Source: Pseudazoarcus sp963975885
GTDB taxonomy: Bacteria > Pseudomonadota > Gammaproteobacteria > Burkholderiales > Rhodocyclaceae
Assembly: GCA_963975885.1 (NCBI GenBank)
Contig: CAXBIS010000008.1
Location: 62,001-126,000 of the forward strand
Length of the DNA: 64,000 nt
Direction of reading: 5' to 3'
Position 1 is the stretch's first letter. Each line of letters opens with the position of its first letter. This document shows, piece after piece, positions 37,498 through 46,146 of the stretch. A program made the position numbers and the translations under genes. The notes under the pieces are model-generated. The model was not told the origin of the DNA. It saw nothing but the letters and a program-made list of their open reading frames with translations, and made no database searches.

Positions 37498-38340
37498 TTA
37501 TAACGCCTCTCGCGGCGCGGGTGCGTCGTGCGGAAGGGTCACCGGCTGGGCTACGGTGCGCGTCTCGCCCAGTGCTTCCTCCTGCGAGCCGTGCAGGAAG
37601 CTCAGCAGCGTGCCCGGTTCGATCACCGTCCATCGCTCGTTGTCCGTTAGCGGCAGCGTGGCGATGACGGCGACGCGGTCGTCGGGCGTGGTCACGCTTG
37701 CGAAGTCTACACTGACGTCCTCGTCCGACAGATGCGCCGTGGAGAACGGCGCCTGGCGGATGACGTAGACCAGTCGACTCGAGCAATGCGCGAACAGTCG
37801 TTCCCCGTTCGACAGCAGGAAGTTGAACTCCCCGCGGCTGCCGATCCCGATCGCCAGTTCGCGCAAGGTTGCGTGCAGCGTGCGTGCATCGGGCGGACCG
37901 TCCGGGAAGCGCTCGGCCAGCGTCTGCAGGATGTGGCAGAAGGCGCGCTCGGAGTCTGTGGTGCCGACCGGCCGGAAGCGCCCGTTCAGGTCGGGCGCGT
38001 AGTCGCGCAAATGGCCGTTGTGCGCGAAGATCCAGTACTGCCCCCACAGCTCGCGCTGGAACGGGTGTGTGTTGTCGAGCCGGATGTCCCCCTGGGTGGC
38101 CTTGCGGATGTGGGCGATGACGTTGAGCGAACGGATCGGGTACTGGTGCACCAGTTCGGCCACCGGCGAATGGGCGCTGGGCTGCGGATCGAGGAAGAGG
38201 CGTACACCGCGCCCCTCGAAAAAGGCGATGCCCCAGCCGTCGCGGTGGTGGTCGGTGAGGCCGCCGCGCGCGCGAAAACCGGTGAAGGAAAAGCAGATGT
38301 CCGTCGGGACATTGCAGTTCATGCCGAGCAATTGACACAT
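37498..38340 (-). CDS. Class II glutamine amidotransferase (YafJ-like)
   Basis: 280 residues from the ATG that gives MCQLLGMN. Cys2 becomes the N-terminal nucleophile after Met removal, as required for Ntn hydrolases. The conserved GLTDHHRDGWGIAFFEG, RKATQGDI and NTHPFQRELWGQYWIFAHNG segments match the YafJ group. It hydrolyses glutamine; the acceptor of the ammonia is unknown. A perfect TATAAT on the minus strand lies 30 bases upstream. Confidence 0.92.
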   Translation of the reverse strand: MCQLLGMNCNVPTDICFSFTGFRARGGLTDHHRDGWGIAFFEGRGVRLFLDPQPSAHSPVAELVHQYPIRSLNVIAHIRKATQGDIRLDNTHPFQRELWGQYWIFAHNGHLRDYAPDLNGRFRPVGTTDSERAFCHILQTLAERFPDGPPDARTLHATLRELAIGIGSRGEFNFLLSNGERLFAHCSSRLVYVIRQAPFSTAHLSDEDVSVDFASVTTPDDRVAVIATLPLTDNERWTVIEPGTLLSFLHGSQEEALGETRTVAQPVTLPHDAPAPREAL

Positions 38341-38370
38341 CAGGGCACATCCGCTGCAGTAGACGCCCCG

Positions 38371-38376
38371 ATTATA
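38371..38376 (-). promoter_or_regulatory. Candidate -10 element before the amidotransferase gene
   Basis: TATAAT on the minus strand, 30 bases before the ATG at 38340. No good -35 hexamer was found at 16-18 bases, so the promoter may rely on an activator or extended contacts. It would start transcription of the amidotransferase, HIT and PilZ-like genes. Confidence 0.4.
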
Positions 38377-38389
38377 GTGGGTCGGCGAG

Positions 38390-39490
38390 TCAGGGATGGG
38401 CGGGCGCGCCCGGCAGTGCCACGTCGGCGGTCGCGCCACGCGGCCGACGGTCGATCAGCCAGTCGGTCAGCGCCGCTCCGGCCCACATGCCGCACAGCGT
38501 CAGCCACGCTGTCAGTGCGAACACCGCCGCGCCGGACACGCCGGCGCCGACCGCGCAGCCGCCGGCGAGCATGCCGCCGAAGCCCATCAGCACCGCGCCG
38601 ACGATGTAGCGCCGCATCGCAGCACCCCCCTGGAAGCCCTCGAGCTTGAGTTCGCGCGCGAACCACGCGGCGAGAAAGGAGCCGAGGAAGACTCCGGGGA
38701 TCATGCCGTGGTCGAAATTCAGGCTCTGTCCGATGGGTGAGAGCACCAGCATCAGCATGTCGGCCGCGGGCCCGGTGAAGGACAGGCTTTTCACCGGAAC
38801 CGGTTCGAATGTCACCTGCGCCAGCGCGAAGTTGGTCCACCACGCGACGGCCACCATCGCGCCGGCACCGATGCCGCCGATCCAGCCCCAGACCGACACG
38901 CGGCTGCGCACCGCGAAGAACACGCCGGCGGCCAGCCATACCATCCCGAAGGCCAGCCCGCCGGAATTGCCGATGCCACTGCTTGCGAGCAGATCGCGTG
39001 CGGCACCGCCGTCGAAGGTCCACAGGGCGCCGACCCATTCGCGTGCCGGCGCGAGCACGCCGCTCATCGAGGCTTGGGCGGTGACCGCGAACACCAGCCC
39101 GGAGAGCAGCGCGCGCAGATTGCCGTTGGCGGCCAGCACCAGCAAGCGGCTGGAGCAACCGCGCGCGAGAATCATGCCCACACCGAACAGCAGGCCGCCG
39201 ATCAATGCGCCCGAGACGCTGCCGCGACTGGCGAGCTGGCGCACGTTGGCGGTTTCGAACTGGTCGGCCAGTGCGAGTAGCTGGGTGATGACCACGGCGG
39301 CCGAGAACGCGAACAGCCAAACGGCCAGACGTGCGCCCAGTTGGCCGCGTGCGACCTCGACGACAGCGGCGCGCAGGCAGAAGCGCGAGCGCTGGGCGAA
39401 GAAGCCGAACAGGGTGCCGATGGCCAGTCCGGCCAGGGCGAGGATACGGTGGTCGCCGACGGTCTCGACGACGTCGATGAGGACGGACAT
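38390..39490 (-). CDS. YeeE/YedE-family sulfur-compound transporter
   Basis: 366 residues with about 9-10 membrane segments. The conserved cysteines of the TsuA/YeeE family are present: RSRFCLRAA (C38), ARGCSSRLLVLA (C112) and GGCAVGAG near residue 320. In TsuA these carry thiosulfate through the membrane; other members move sulfur for selenium or sulfur metabolism. No rhodanese or TusA gene is adjacent. The gene has its own upstream region with an Anr/FNR-like site and a palindrome. Confidence 0.88.
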   Translation of the reverse strand: MSVLIDVVETVGDHRILALAGLAIGTLFGFFAQRSRFCLRAAVVEVARGQLGARLAVWLFAFSAAVVITQLLALADQFETANVRQLASRGSVSGALIGGLLFGVGMILARGCSSRLLVLAANGNLRALLSGLVFAVTAQASMSGVLAPAREWVGALWTFDGGAARDLLASSGIGNSGGLAFGMVWLAAGVFFAVRSRVSVWGWIGGIGAGAMVAVAWWTNFALAQVTFEPVPVKSLSFTGPAADMLMLVLSPIGQSLNFDHGMIPGVFLGSFLAAWFARELKLEGFQGGAAMRRYIVGAVLMGFGGMLAGGCAVGAGVSGAAVFALTAWLTLCGMWAGAALTDWLIDRRPRGATADVALPGAPAHP

Positions 39491-39540
39491 GGCATTCTTC
39501 CCGCAGTGCGGGGTGGTCTGGATACGACCTTAAGAATGCG

Positions 39541-39550
39541 CTTATATAAG
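39541..39550. promoter_or_regulatory. Palindrome CTTATATAAG overlapping candidate yeeE promoter
   Basis: A perfect 10-bp palindrome about 50 bases before the YeeE-like ATG. On the minus strand it overlaps a possible -10 (TACTTA) that lies 16 bases after TTGAGT. The position suits a repressor operator, though no regulator gene is nearby. Confidence 0.35.
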
Positions 39551-39560
39551 TATTCGGTTA

Positions 39561-39574
39561 TTGATCTGACTCAA
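39561..39574. promoter_or_regulatory. Anr/FNR-like box upstream of yeeE-like gene
   Basis: TTGAT-CTGA-CTCAA matches the FNR consensus TTGAT-N4-ATCAA at 9 of 10 positions. Its centre is about 77 bases before the YeeE-like ATG and overlaps the candidate -35 region. It suggests oxygen control of sulfur-compound uptake. Confidence 0.45.
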
Positions 39575-39587
39575 ACGGCGGGCCGGA

Positions 39588-40124
39588 TCAGCGGTTCATG
39601 CCCGGGATGTTCTTCATCATCGAGTCCAGATCGATGTTGCCCATGCCGGGAATGTTGACGCCGCCCTTCATGCGCGTGTCGCCGGGGCGCTGGCCGGGGT
39701 GGCATTGCGGCGCCACCCACCGACTCTCGACCTGGGCCGTGGACTGCTTCATGCCATGCAGCGGCGGCGTGAAGGTGCTGCTGATCTCGCCGCGATAGGC
39801 GGTCTCGAAGTTGCCGGTGAAGTCGGACACGATCTCCGCCTTCGAGCCCTCGATCGTGCAGGTGGCGCTGGCGCGCAGGCGATTGCCCGAGTAGTCGATC
39901 TTCATGTCCGTGCACTCGGCCTTCTCGGCTTCCGGGTGACGCATCATGTCCTCGATGCTGCCGTCCATGCAGGTTTCCATGTTCATCGACATGCCGCCCA
40001 TGTCCACCATCTTGGTCTGCATCTCCCACAGGCCGGCACGGGGCGTGGGCAGGTCGGGCGGCAACGGGTTGGCGATTGCGGCGCCTGCAAGGGCGGCCAG
40101 CGGCAGCATCAGGATCGGCTTCAT
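39588..40124 (-). CDS. DUF3617-domain exported protein
   Basis: 178 residues. A signal peptide (MKPILMLPLAALAGAAIANP) is followed by the DUF3617 pattern GLWEMQTKM, CMDGSIEDMM and the later Cys pairs (AECTDMKIDYSGNRLRASATC, APQCHPGQ). The family is periplasmic and of unknown function. A Met/Gly-rich C-terminus (NIPGMGNIDLDSMMKNIPGM) is unusual. It follows gatB by 26 bases and may be read from the gat operon. Confidence 0.82.
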   Translation of the reverse strand: MKPILMLPLAALAGAAIANPLPPDLPTPRAGLWEMQTKMVDMGGMSMNMETCMDGSIEDMMRHPEAEKAECTDMKIDYSGNRLRASATCTIEGSKAEIVSDFTGNFETAYRGEISSTFTPPLHGMKQSTAQVESRWVAPQCHPGQRPGDTRMKGGVNIPGMGNIDLDSMMKNIPGMNR

Positions 40125-40150
40125 GTCGGGGCTCCGTATCGTTGCGGGCG

Positions 40151-41608
40151 TCAGCCGCCCAGCTTGCGTTTGAGGATCTCGTTGACCTGCGCCGGATTGG
40201 CCTTGCCGCGGCTGGCCTTCATGACCTGGCCGACCAGTGCGTTGAAGGCCTTGTCCTTGCCGGCGCGGAACTCGTCCACGGATTTCTGGTTGGCAGCGAG
40301 TACGTCGTCGACCATCGCTTCGATCGCGCCCGAATCGGTGACCTGCTTGAGCCCTTGGGCTTCGATGATCTCGTCGGCACTCGCGCCGTCGCCGTTCCAC
40401 AGGGTATCGAAGACCTTGCGGCCGATGCTGTTAGAAATCGTGTTGTCGGCGATGCGCTGCACCAGGCTGGCGATCTGTGCGGCCGAAACCGGAGATTCGG
40501 CGATGTCCAGGTCGGCCTTGTTGAGCCGTGCCGCCAGATCGCCCATCACCCAGTTGGCGCACAGCTTGGCATGGGCGCCGCCCGCCGCGTCGACGGTGGC
40601 CTGGAAGAAGGCCGCGACCTCGCGCGAGGCGGTGAGCGTGGCGGCATCGTAGGGCGACAGACCGAATTCGCGGATGAAGCGCGCCTTCATCGCCTCGGGC
40701 AATTCCGGCATGGCGGAGCCGACCTCGTCCATCCATTCCTGCGAGATGATCAGCGGCAGCAGGTCTGGGTCCGGGAAGTAGCGGTAATCGTGCGCGTCTT
40801 CCTTGGTGCGCATCACGCGCGTCTCGCCCGTGTCGGGGTCGAACAGAACGGTGGCCTGCTGGATGCTCCCGCCGTCCTCGAGCCGTTCGATCTGCCACTG
40901 CACCTCGTAGTCGATGGCCTGCTGCAGGAAGCGGAAGGAGTTCAGGTTCTTGATTTCGCGCCGCGTGCCCAGCGGGCCGCCGGGGCGGCGTACCGAGACG
41001 TTGGCATCGCACCGAAAGGAGCCTTCCTGCATGTTGCCGTCGCAGATCTCGATCCAGCGCACCAGCGCGTGCAGCGCGCGGGCGTAGGCCACGGCTTCCG
41101 AGCTGGAGCGCATGTCGGGCTCGGAGACGATCTCCAGCAACGGCGTGCCGGCGCGGTTCAGATCGATGCCGCTCATGCCATGGAAGTCTTCGTGCAGGCT
41201 CTTGCCCGCGTCCTCTTCCAGATGTGCACGGGTGAGGTTCACGGTCTTCTCGTAGGCGGCCTCGCCTTCGCCGACACGGATCGTGATCGCGCCGCCCTGC
41301 ACCACCGGCAGATCCATCTGGCTGATCTGGTAGCCCTTCGGAAGATCCGGGTAGAAGTAGTTCTTGCGCGCGAAGATGCTCTTCGGCGAGACGTGCGCGC
41401 CGATCGCCAGGCCGAAGCGGATGGCGCGTTCGACCGCGCCGCGGTTGAGGACCGGCAGCACGCCGGGCAGCGCGATGTCTACGGCGCTGGCCTGGCGGTT
41501 GGGCTCGGCACCGAAGGCGGTGGAGGCGCCGGAGAAGATCTTCGATGCGGTGTTCAGCTGGGCATGGACTTCCAGTCCGATGACCACTTCCCAGGTGTTC
41601 TGGCTCAT
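40151..41608 (-). CDS. gatB: Asp-tRNA(Asn)/Glu-tRNA(Gln) amidotransferase subunit B
   Basis: 485 residues from MSQNTWEVVIGLEVHAQLNT, the family start. GatB holds the kinase site that activates the misacylated tRNA; the EIVSEPDMRSSSEAVAYARAL, GSFRCDANVSVR and DYRYFPDPDLLPL segments are intact. The C-terminal YqeY-like domain (from about 350) grips tRNA. The ATG is 13 bases from gatA. Confidence 0.97.
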   Translation of the reverse strand: MSQNTWEVVIGLEVHAQLNTASKIFSGASTAFGAEPNRQASAVDIALPGVLPVLNRGAVERAIRFGLAIGAHVSPKSIFARKNYFYPDLPKGYQISQMDLPVVQGGAITIRVGEGEAAYEKTVNLTRAHLEEDAGKSLHEDFHGMSGIDLNRAGTPLLEIVSEPDMRSSSEAVAYARALHALVRWIEICDGNMQEGSFRCDANVSVRRPGGPLGTRREIKNLNSFRFLQQAIDYEVQWQIERLEDGGSIQQATVLFDPDTGETRVMRTKEDAHDYRYFPDPDLLPLIISQEWMDEVGSAMPELPEAMKARFIREFGLSPYDAATLTASREVAAFFQATVDAAGGAHAKLCANWVMGDLAARLNKADLDIAESPVSAAQIASLVQRIADNTISNSIGRKVFDTLWNGDGASADEIIEAQGLKQVTDSGAIEAMVDDVLAANQKSVDEFRAGKDKAFNALVGQVMKASRGKANPAQVNEILKRKLGG

Positions 41609-41621
41609 GTCTGTCAGTTCC

Positions 41622-43100
41622 TCACGCCGCGATTTCGGGCCGGCGGCGGTGCCAGTCGGTGACCTGCTGGTAGCGATGCGCGACATCGAGCAGGCGGGCC
41701 TCGTCGAAATGATTGCCGACGAGTTGCAGGCCGACCGGCATGGCGTCGGTGCCGAAACCGCAGGGCAGTGACACGCCCGGCACGCCGGCGAGGTTGATGG
41801 CGATGGTGTAGATGTCGGACAGATACATCTGCACCGGGTCGTCGGTCTTCGCGCCGAGTTTCCAGGCGGTGGTCGGGCTGACCGGGCCGGCGATCACGTC
41901 GCAGGCCTCGAAGGCCGCGGCGAAGTCGTTGGCGATGAGGCGACGCAACTTCTGCGCCTTCAGGTAATAGGCGTCGTAGTAGCCGTGCGAGAGCACATAG
42001 GTGCCGATCAGGATACGTCGCTTGACCTCGGCGCCGAAGCCCTCGCCGCGGCTCTTGCGGTACATGTCGTCCAGATCGGTATATTCGGCCGCGCGGTGCC
42101 CGTAACGCACACCATCGAAGCGCGACAGGTTGGTCGAGGCCTCGGCCGGGGCGAGCACGTAATAGGCGGGAATCGCCAGCTTCGCGTTGGGCAGGGCGAC
42201 CTCCACGGTGGTGGCGCCGAGCTTGCGGTATTCGTCGAGCGCGGCCTCGATCGCGGCGCGCACGTCGTCGGCCAGGCCCTCGCCGAAGAACTCCACCGGC
42301 AGTCCGATTCGCAGGCCGGCCAGTGGCTCTTCCGGGTCCGTGGGCGTGCGCGCGATCTCGCGTCCGTAGTCCTCGCCCGGGCGCTCCAGGCTGGTGGAAT
42401 CGCGCGGGTCGAAGCCGCACATGGCGGTGAGCACCGGGGCGCAGTCCTCGGCCGAGGCGGCGAACACGCCGGCCTGGTCGAAGGACGAGGCGTAGGCAAT
42501 CATGCCGTAGCGGCTGACCGTGCCGTAGGTGGGCTTGATGCCGGTCACGCCGGTCATCGCCGCGGGCTGGCGCACTGAACCGCCGGTGTCGGTGCCGGTG
42601 GCCAGCGGCACCATGCGTGCGGCCACCGCCGCGGCCGAGCCGCCCGACGAGCCGCCGGGGATGCGCGTGACATCCCACGGGTTCTTCGTCGCGCCGAAGT
42701 GCGAGTTCTCGTTGCTTGAGCCCATCGCGAACTCATCCATGTTGGTCTTGCCCAGCATCACCGCGCCGGCCTCGCGTAGTTTGCCGACCACGTGCGCGTC
42801 ATACGGACTGACGAAGTTGGCGAGCATCTTCGAGCCGCAGGTGGTGAGCACGCCTTCGGTGCAGAAGACGTCCTTGTGCGCGAGCGGGATGCCGGTCAGC
42901 GGCCCTGCATCCTTGCGCGCGATGCGCGCATCGGCTGCGGCAGCCTCGCGCAGTGCGCGCTCGCGATCAACCGTGATGAAGGCGTTCAGATCCGGGTTGA
43001 GGCGGTCGATGCGGTCGAGGAAGAGCGTGGCGAGTTCCACGCTCGTCGTCTTGCCGGTGTCGAGCGCGGCACGCAGTTCAGTCAGGCTGGAATCGATCAT
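41622..43100 (-). CDS. gatA: Asp-tRNA(Asn)/Glu-tRNA(Gln) amidotransferase subunit A
   Basis: 492 residues. Amidase-signature protein that releases ammonia from glutamine. The Ser-rich core RIPGGSSGGSAAAVAARMVP and TDTGGSVRQPAA give the Ser-cisSer-Lys triad; the Lys is in GIPLAHKDVF. It delivers ammonia to GatB through the complex. Confidence 0.97.
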   Translation of the reverse strand: MIDSSLTELRAALDTGKTTSVELATLFLDRIDRLNPDLNAFITVDRERALREAAAADARIARKDAGPLTGIPLAHKDVFCTEGVLTTCGSKMLANFVSPYDAHVVGKLREAGAVMLGKTNMDEFAMGSSNENSHFGATKNPWDVTRIPGGSSGGSAAAVAARMVPLATGTDTGGSVRQPAAMTGVTGIKPTYGTVSRYGMIAYASSFDQAGVFAASAEDCAPVLTAMCGFDPRDSTSLERPGEDYGREIARTPTDPEEPLAGLRIGLPVEFFGEGLADDVRAAIEAALDEYRKLGATTVEVALPNAKLAIPAYYVLAPAEASTNLSRFDGVRYGHRAAEYTDLDDMYRKSRGEGFGAEVKRRILIGTYVLSHGYYDAYYLKAQKLRRLIANDFAAAFEACDVIAGPVSPTTAWKLGAKTDDPVQMYLSDIYTIAINLAGVPGVSLPCGFGTDAMPVGLQLVGNHFDEARLLDVAHRYQQVTDWHRRRPEIAA

Positions 43101-43151
43101 TTGGGGCGTTCGGTAGCGCCGGCGGGGGCCGGCGGGGAGGGCGGTTCGGGC

Positions 43152-43439
43152 TTACTCGATGACGCGTGGAACCAGATACAGACCGGCCTCGGTCTGCGGG
43201 GCCGCGCGCTGGAAATCATCGCGCCGGTCGGTTTCGGTGACGTGATCCTCGCGCAGGCGCTGGGCGGTTTCCTGCGGGTGGCTCATCGGCTCGACGCCGT
43301 CGGTGACCACAGCCTGCATCTGTTCGATCAGTCCGAATATGCCATTGAGCTTTTCCCGGGTGGCTTCGGCGTCCGCGTCGGACAACTCGATGCGGGCGAG
43401 TGAGGCGATGTTGCGAACTTCGTCGAGCGAGAGCGACAT
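43152..43439 (-). CDS. gatC: Asp-tRNA(Asn)/Glu-tRNA(Gln) amidotransferase subunit C
   Basis: 95 residues. Starts MSLSLDEVRNIASLARIEL and ends with the belt-like VEPMSHPQETAQRLREDHV segment. It stabilises GatA-GatB. The gene is first in gatCAB and is divergent from mreB. Confidence 0.95.
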   Translation of the reverse strand: MSLSLDEVRNIASLARIELSDADAEATREKLNGIFGLIEQMQAVVTDGVEPMSHPQETAQRLREDHVTETDRRDDFQRAAPQTEAGLYLVPRVIE

Positions 43440-43442
43440 GTG

Positions 43443-43484
43443 TTTACAAATGCTGTTAAACCGGGGGAATTTGTAGAGTATCAT
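43443..43484. promoter_or_regulatory. AT-rich divergent promoter region of gatC and mreB
   Basis: The only AT-rich patch in the 128-base gap. For mreB, GTTAAA (43455) and TATCAT (43479) lie 18 bases apart, a weak match. For gatC the reverse strand has TTTAAC and TGTAAA patches. No site can be chosen with confidence. Confidence 0.3.
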
Positions 43485-43567
43485 ATCCGCTTTCGGCCTT
43501 CTGCCGCCGGGGTTCCGGCGTTGGCAGGGGGCAGGCCCGTGGGTCCTCACCGGTATTCGGATTCTTC

Positions 43568-44611
<1,044 letters not shown>

Positions 44612-44667
44612 TCCCGCGCGGGACGGATGCCGTGAGGCCACCGCTCCCGCCGTTTCCGTATTGATCC

Positions 44668-45576
44668 ATGTCACTGGCCGGCCATCCGTCCCCGCCCAGT
44701 TTCCGTCGTGGCCTGTCACCGTTGGCGCGGCTGGGGCTGCTTTGCTCCATCTGTCTGGTGATGCTCATCGCCGACATCCGCTTCGGCTATCTCGAGGTCG
44801 TGCGTCAGGTCGTCTCGGTCGCCATTCATCCGCTGCAGCGGGTGGCCGCCGCGCCGGTCGATTTCCTGCGCAATGCCACGGTCTATTTCGCCACGCTGGT
44901 CGATGTGCAGGTCGAGAATGCCGAGCTGCGCCGCAGTCAGGTCGAGGCCGCGCAGCGTCTGCTGCGCTTCGAGCAACTCGAACGCGAAAACGCCGAACTG
45001 CGCGGGCTGGCCGGTTTGTCACAGGCTGTTGCACTGACCGGCGTGGGTGCGGAAATCCTTTATGATGCGCCGGACCCTTTTTCGCGCAAGGTCATTCTCG
45101 ACAAAGGCGCGCACCACGGCATCCGTGGCGGGCTCGCGGTGGTCGATGCGCGCGGGCTGATCGGCCAGGTCACGCGGGTCTATCCGGTACAGGCCGAGGT
45201 TACCTTGCTGACCGACCGTGAGCAGGTCGTTCCGGTGCAGATCGAGCGAACCGGGCTGCGTGGCGTGCTCGCCGGCTCGGGTCGCGGAGAGCTGGACATG
45301 CGATTCGTGCCGGTCGGTACCGACGTACAACCCGGCGACCGGCTGGTAACGTCGGGGTTGGACGGGCTGTTCGTGGCCGGTCTGCCGGTCGCTGTGGTGA
45401 GCCGTGTCGGCTCTGGCGACGGTGTCTTCCTGGAGGTCGAGTGCGAGCCGATCGGGCGCGTCGAGCGTGCCGTTCAGGTCCTTGCGGTCGGGCGTTCGGA
45501 AGCGCCGCCACCGCGCCCCGGCGCCGGCCGCGCGGCAAAGGGAGAGGAGGCGTCCGAAGCGGGCGCTGCACAGTGA
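44668..45576 (+). CDS. mreC: Rod-shape-determining protein MreC
   Basis: 302 residues. One N-terminal membrane helix (about 21-40), a coiled coil (about 70-110, VENAELRRSQVEAAQRLL) and the two beta-barrel periplasmic domain (KVILDKGAHHGIRGGLAVVDARGLIGQV; LVTSGLDGLFVAGLPVAVV). It activates PBP2. The C-terminal tail is low-complexity Ala/Gly/Pro. Confidence 0.95.
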   Translation: MSLAGHPSPPSFRRGLSPLARLGLLCSICLVMLIADIRFGYLEVVRQVVSVAIHPLQRVAAAPVDFLRNATVYFATLVDVQVENAELRRSQVEAAQRLLRFEQLERENAELRGLAGLSQAVALTGVGAEILYDAPDPFSRKVILDKGAHHGIRGGLAVVDARGLIGQVTRVYPVQAEVTLLTDREQVVPVQIERTGLRGVLAGSGRGELDMRFVPVGTDVQPGDRLVTSGLDGLFVAGLPVAVVSRVGSGDGVFLEVECEPIGRVERAVQVLAVGRSEAPPPRPGAGRAAKGEEASEAGAAQ

Positions 45577-45581
45577 TCGCC

Positions 45582-46103
45582 ATGCAACCGACGCATCGTT
45601 CCAACCGGATTCTCCAGCCTGCCCGCCCGTGGTTCATCTACTTCAGTCTCGTCGCTGCGCTGGTCCTGACCTATATCCCCACCGGGCGTCTCCCGGCCGT
45701 ACCCGAATGGGTCGCGCTGGTACTGGTCTTCTGGTGCATTCGGGAGCCGGGACGCATCGGCATGATGAGCGGTTTCGTGTTCGGCCTGCTGGTCGACATC
45801 GGTCAGGGTGCGGCAATGGGTCAACACGCGCTGGCCTATGTGATTCTCGCTTTCATGGCCAACGGCCTGTCGCGCCGCGTGCTGTGGTTCGGCTCGTTGC
45901 AGCAGGCCGCGCATGTGTTGCCAATGCTGCTCGTTGCGCAGGCCGTGATGGTGCTGGTGCGACTGGCTGCCGGTGCGGAGTTTCCCGGTTGGACCTACTT
46001 CCTGTCGAGTCTCTCCGCGGCCGTGATGTGGGGGCCGTTGAGTTTCCTGCTGATGTTGCCGCAGTACCAGCCGGTCGAGCGCGACGACAACCGGCCCATC
46101 TGA
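45582..46103 (+). CDS. mreD: Rod-shape-determining protein MreD
   Basis: 173 residues from ATG 45582 (a GTG at 45573, overlapping the mreC stop, is also possible). About five membrane helices; PEWVALVLVFWCIREPGRIGMMSGFVFGLLVDIGQGAAMGQHAL is diagnostic. It is a membrane partner of MreC in the elongasome. Confidence 0.92.
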   Translation: MQPTHRSNRILQPARPWFIYFSLVAALVLTYIPTGRLPAVPEWVALVLVFWCIREPGRIGMMSGFVFGLLVDIGQGAAMGQHALAYVILAFMANGLSRRVLWFGSLQQAAHVLPMLLVAQAVMVLVRLAAGAEFPGWTYFLSSLSAAVMWGPLSFLLMLPQYQPVERDDNRPI

Positions 46104-46146
46104 CGGCGGACCGCGCAATGTCACGGAGCGAGGATCGAGCCAGGTG

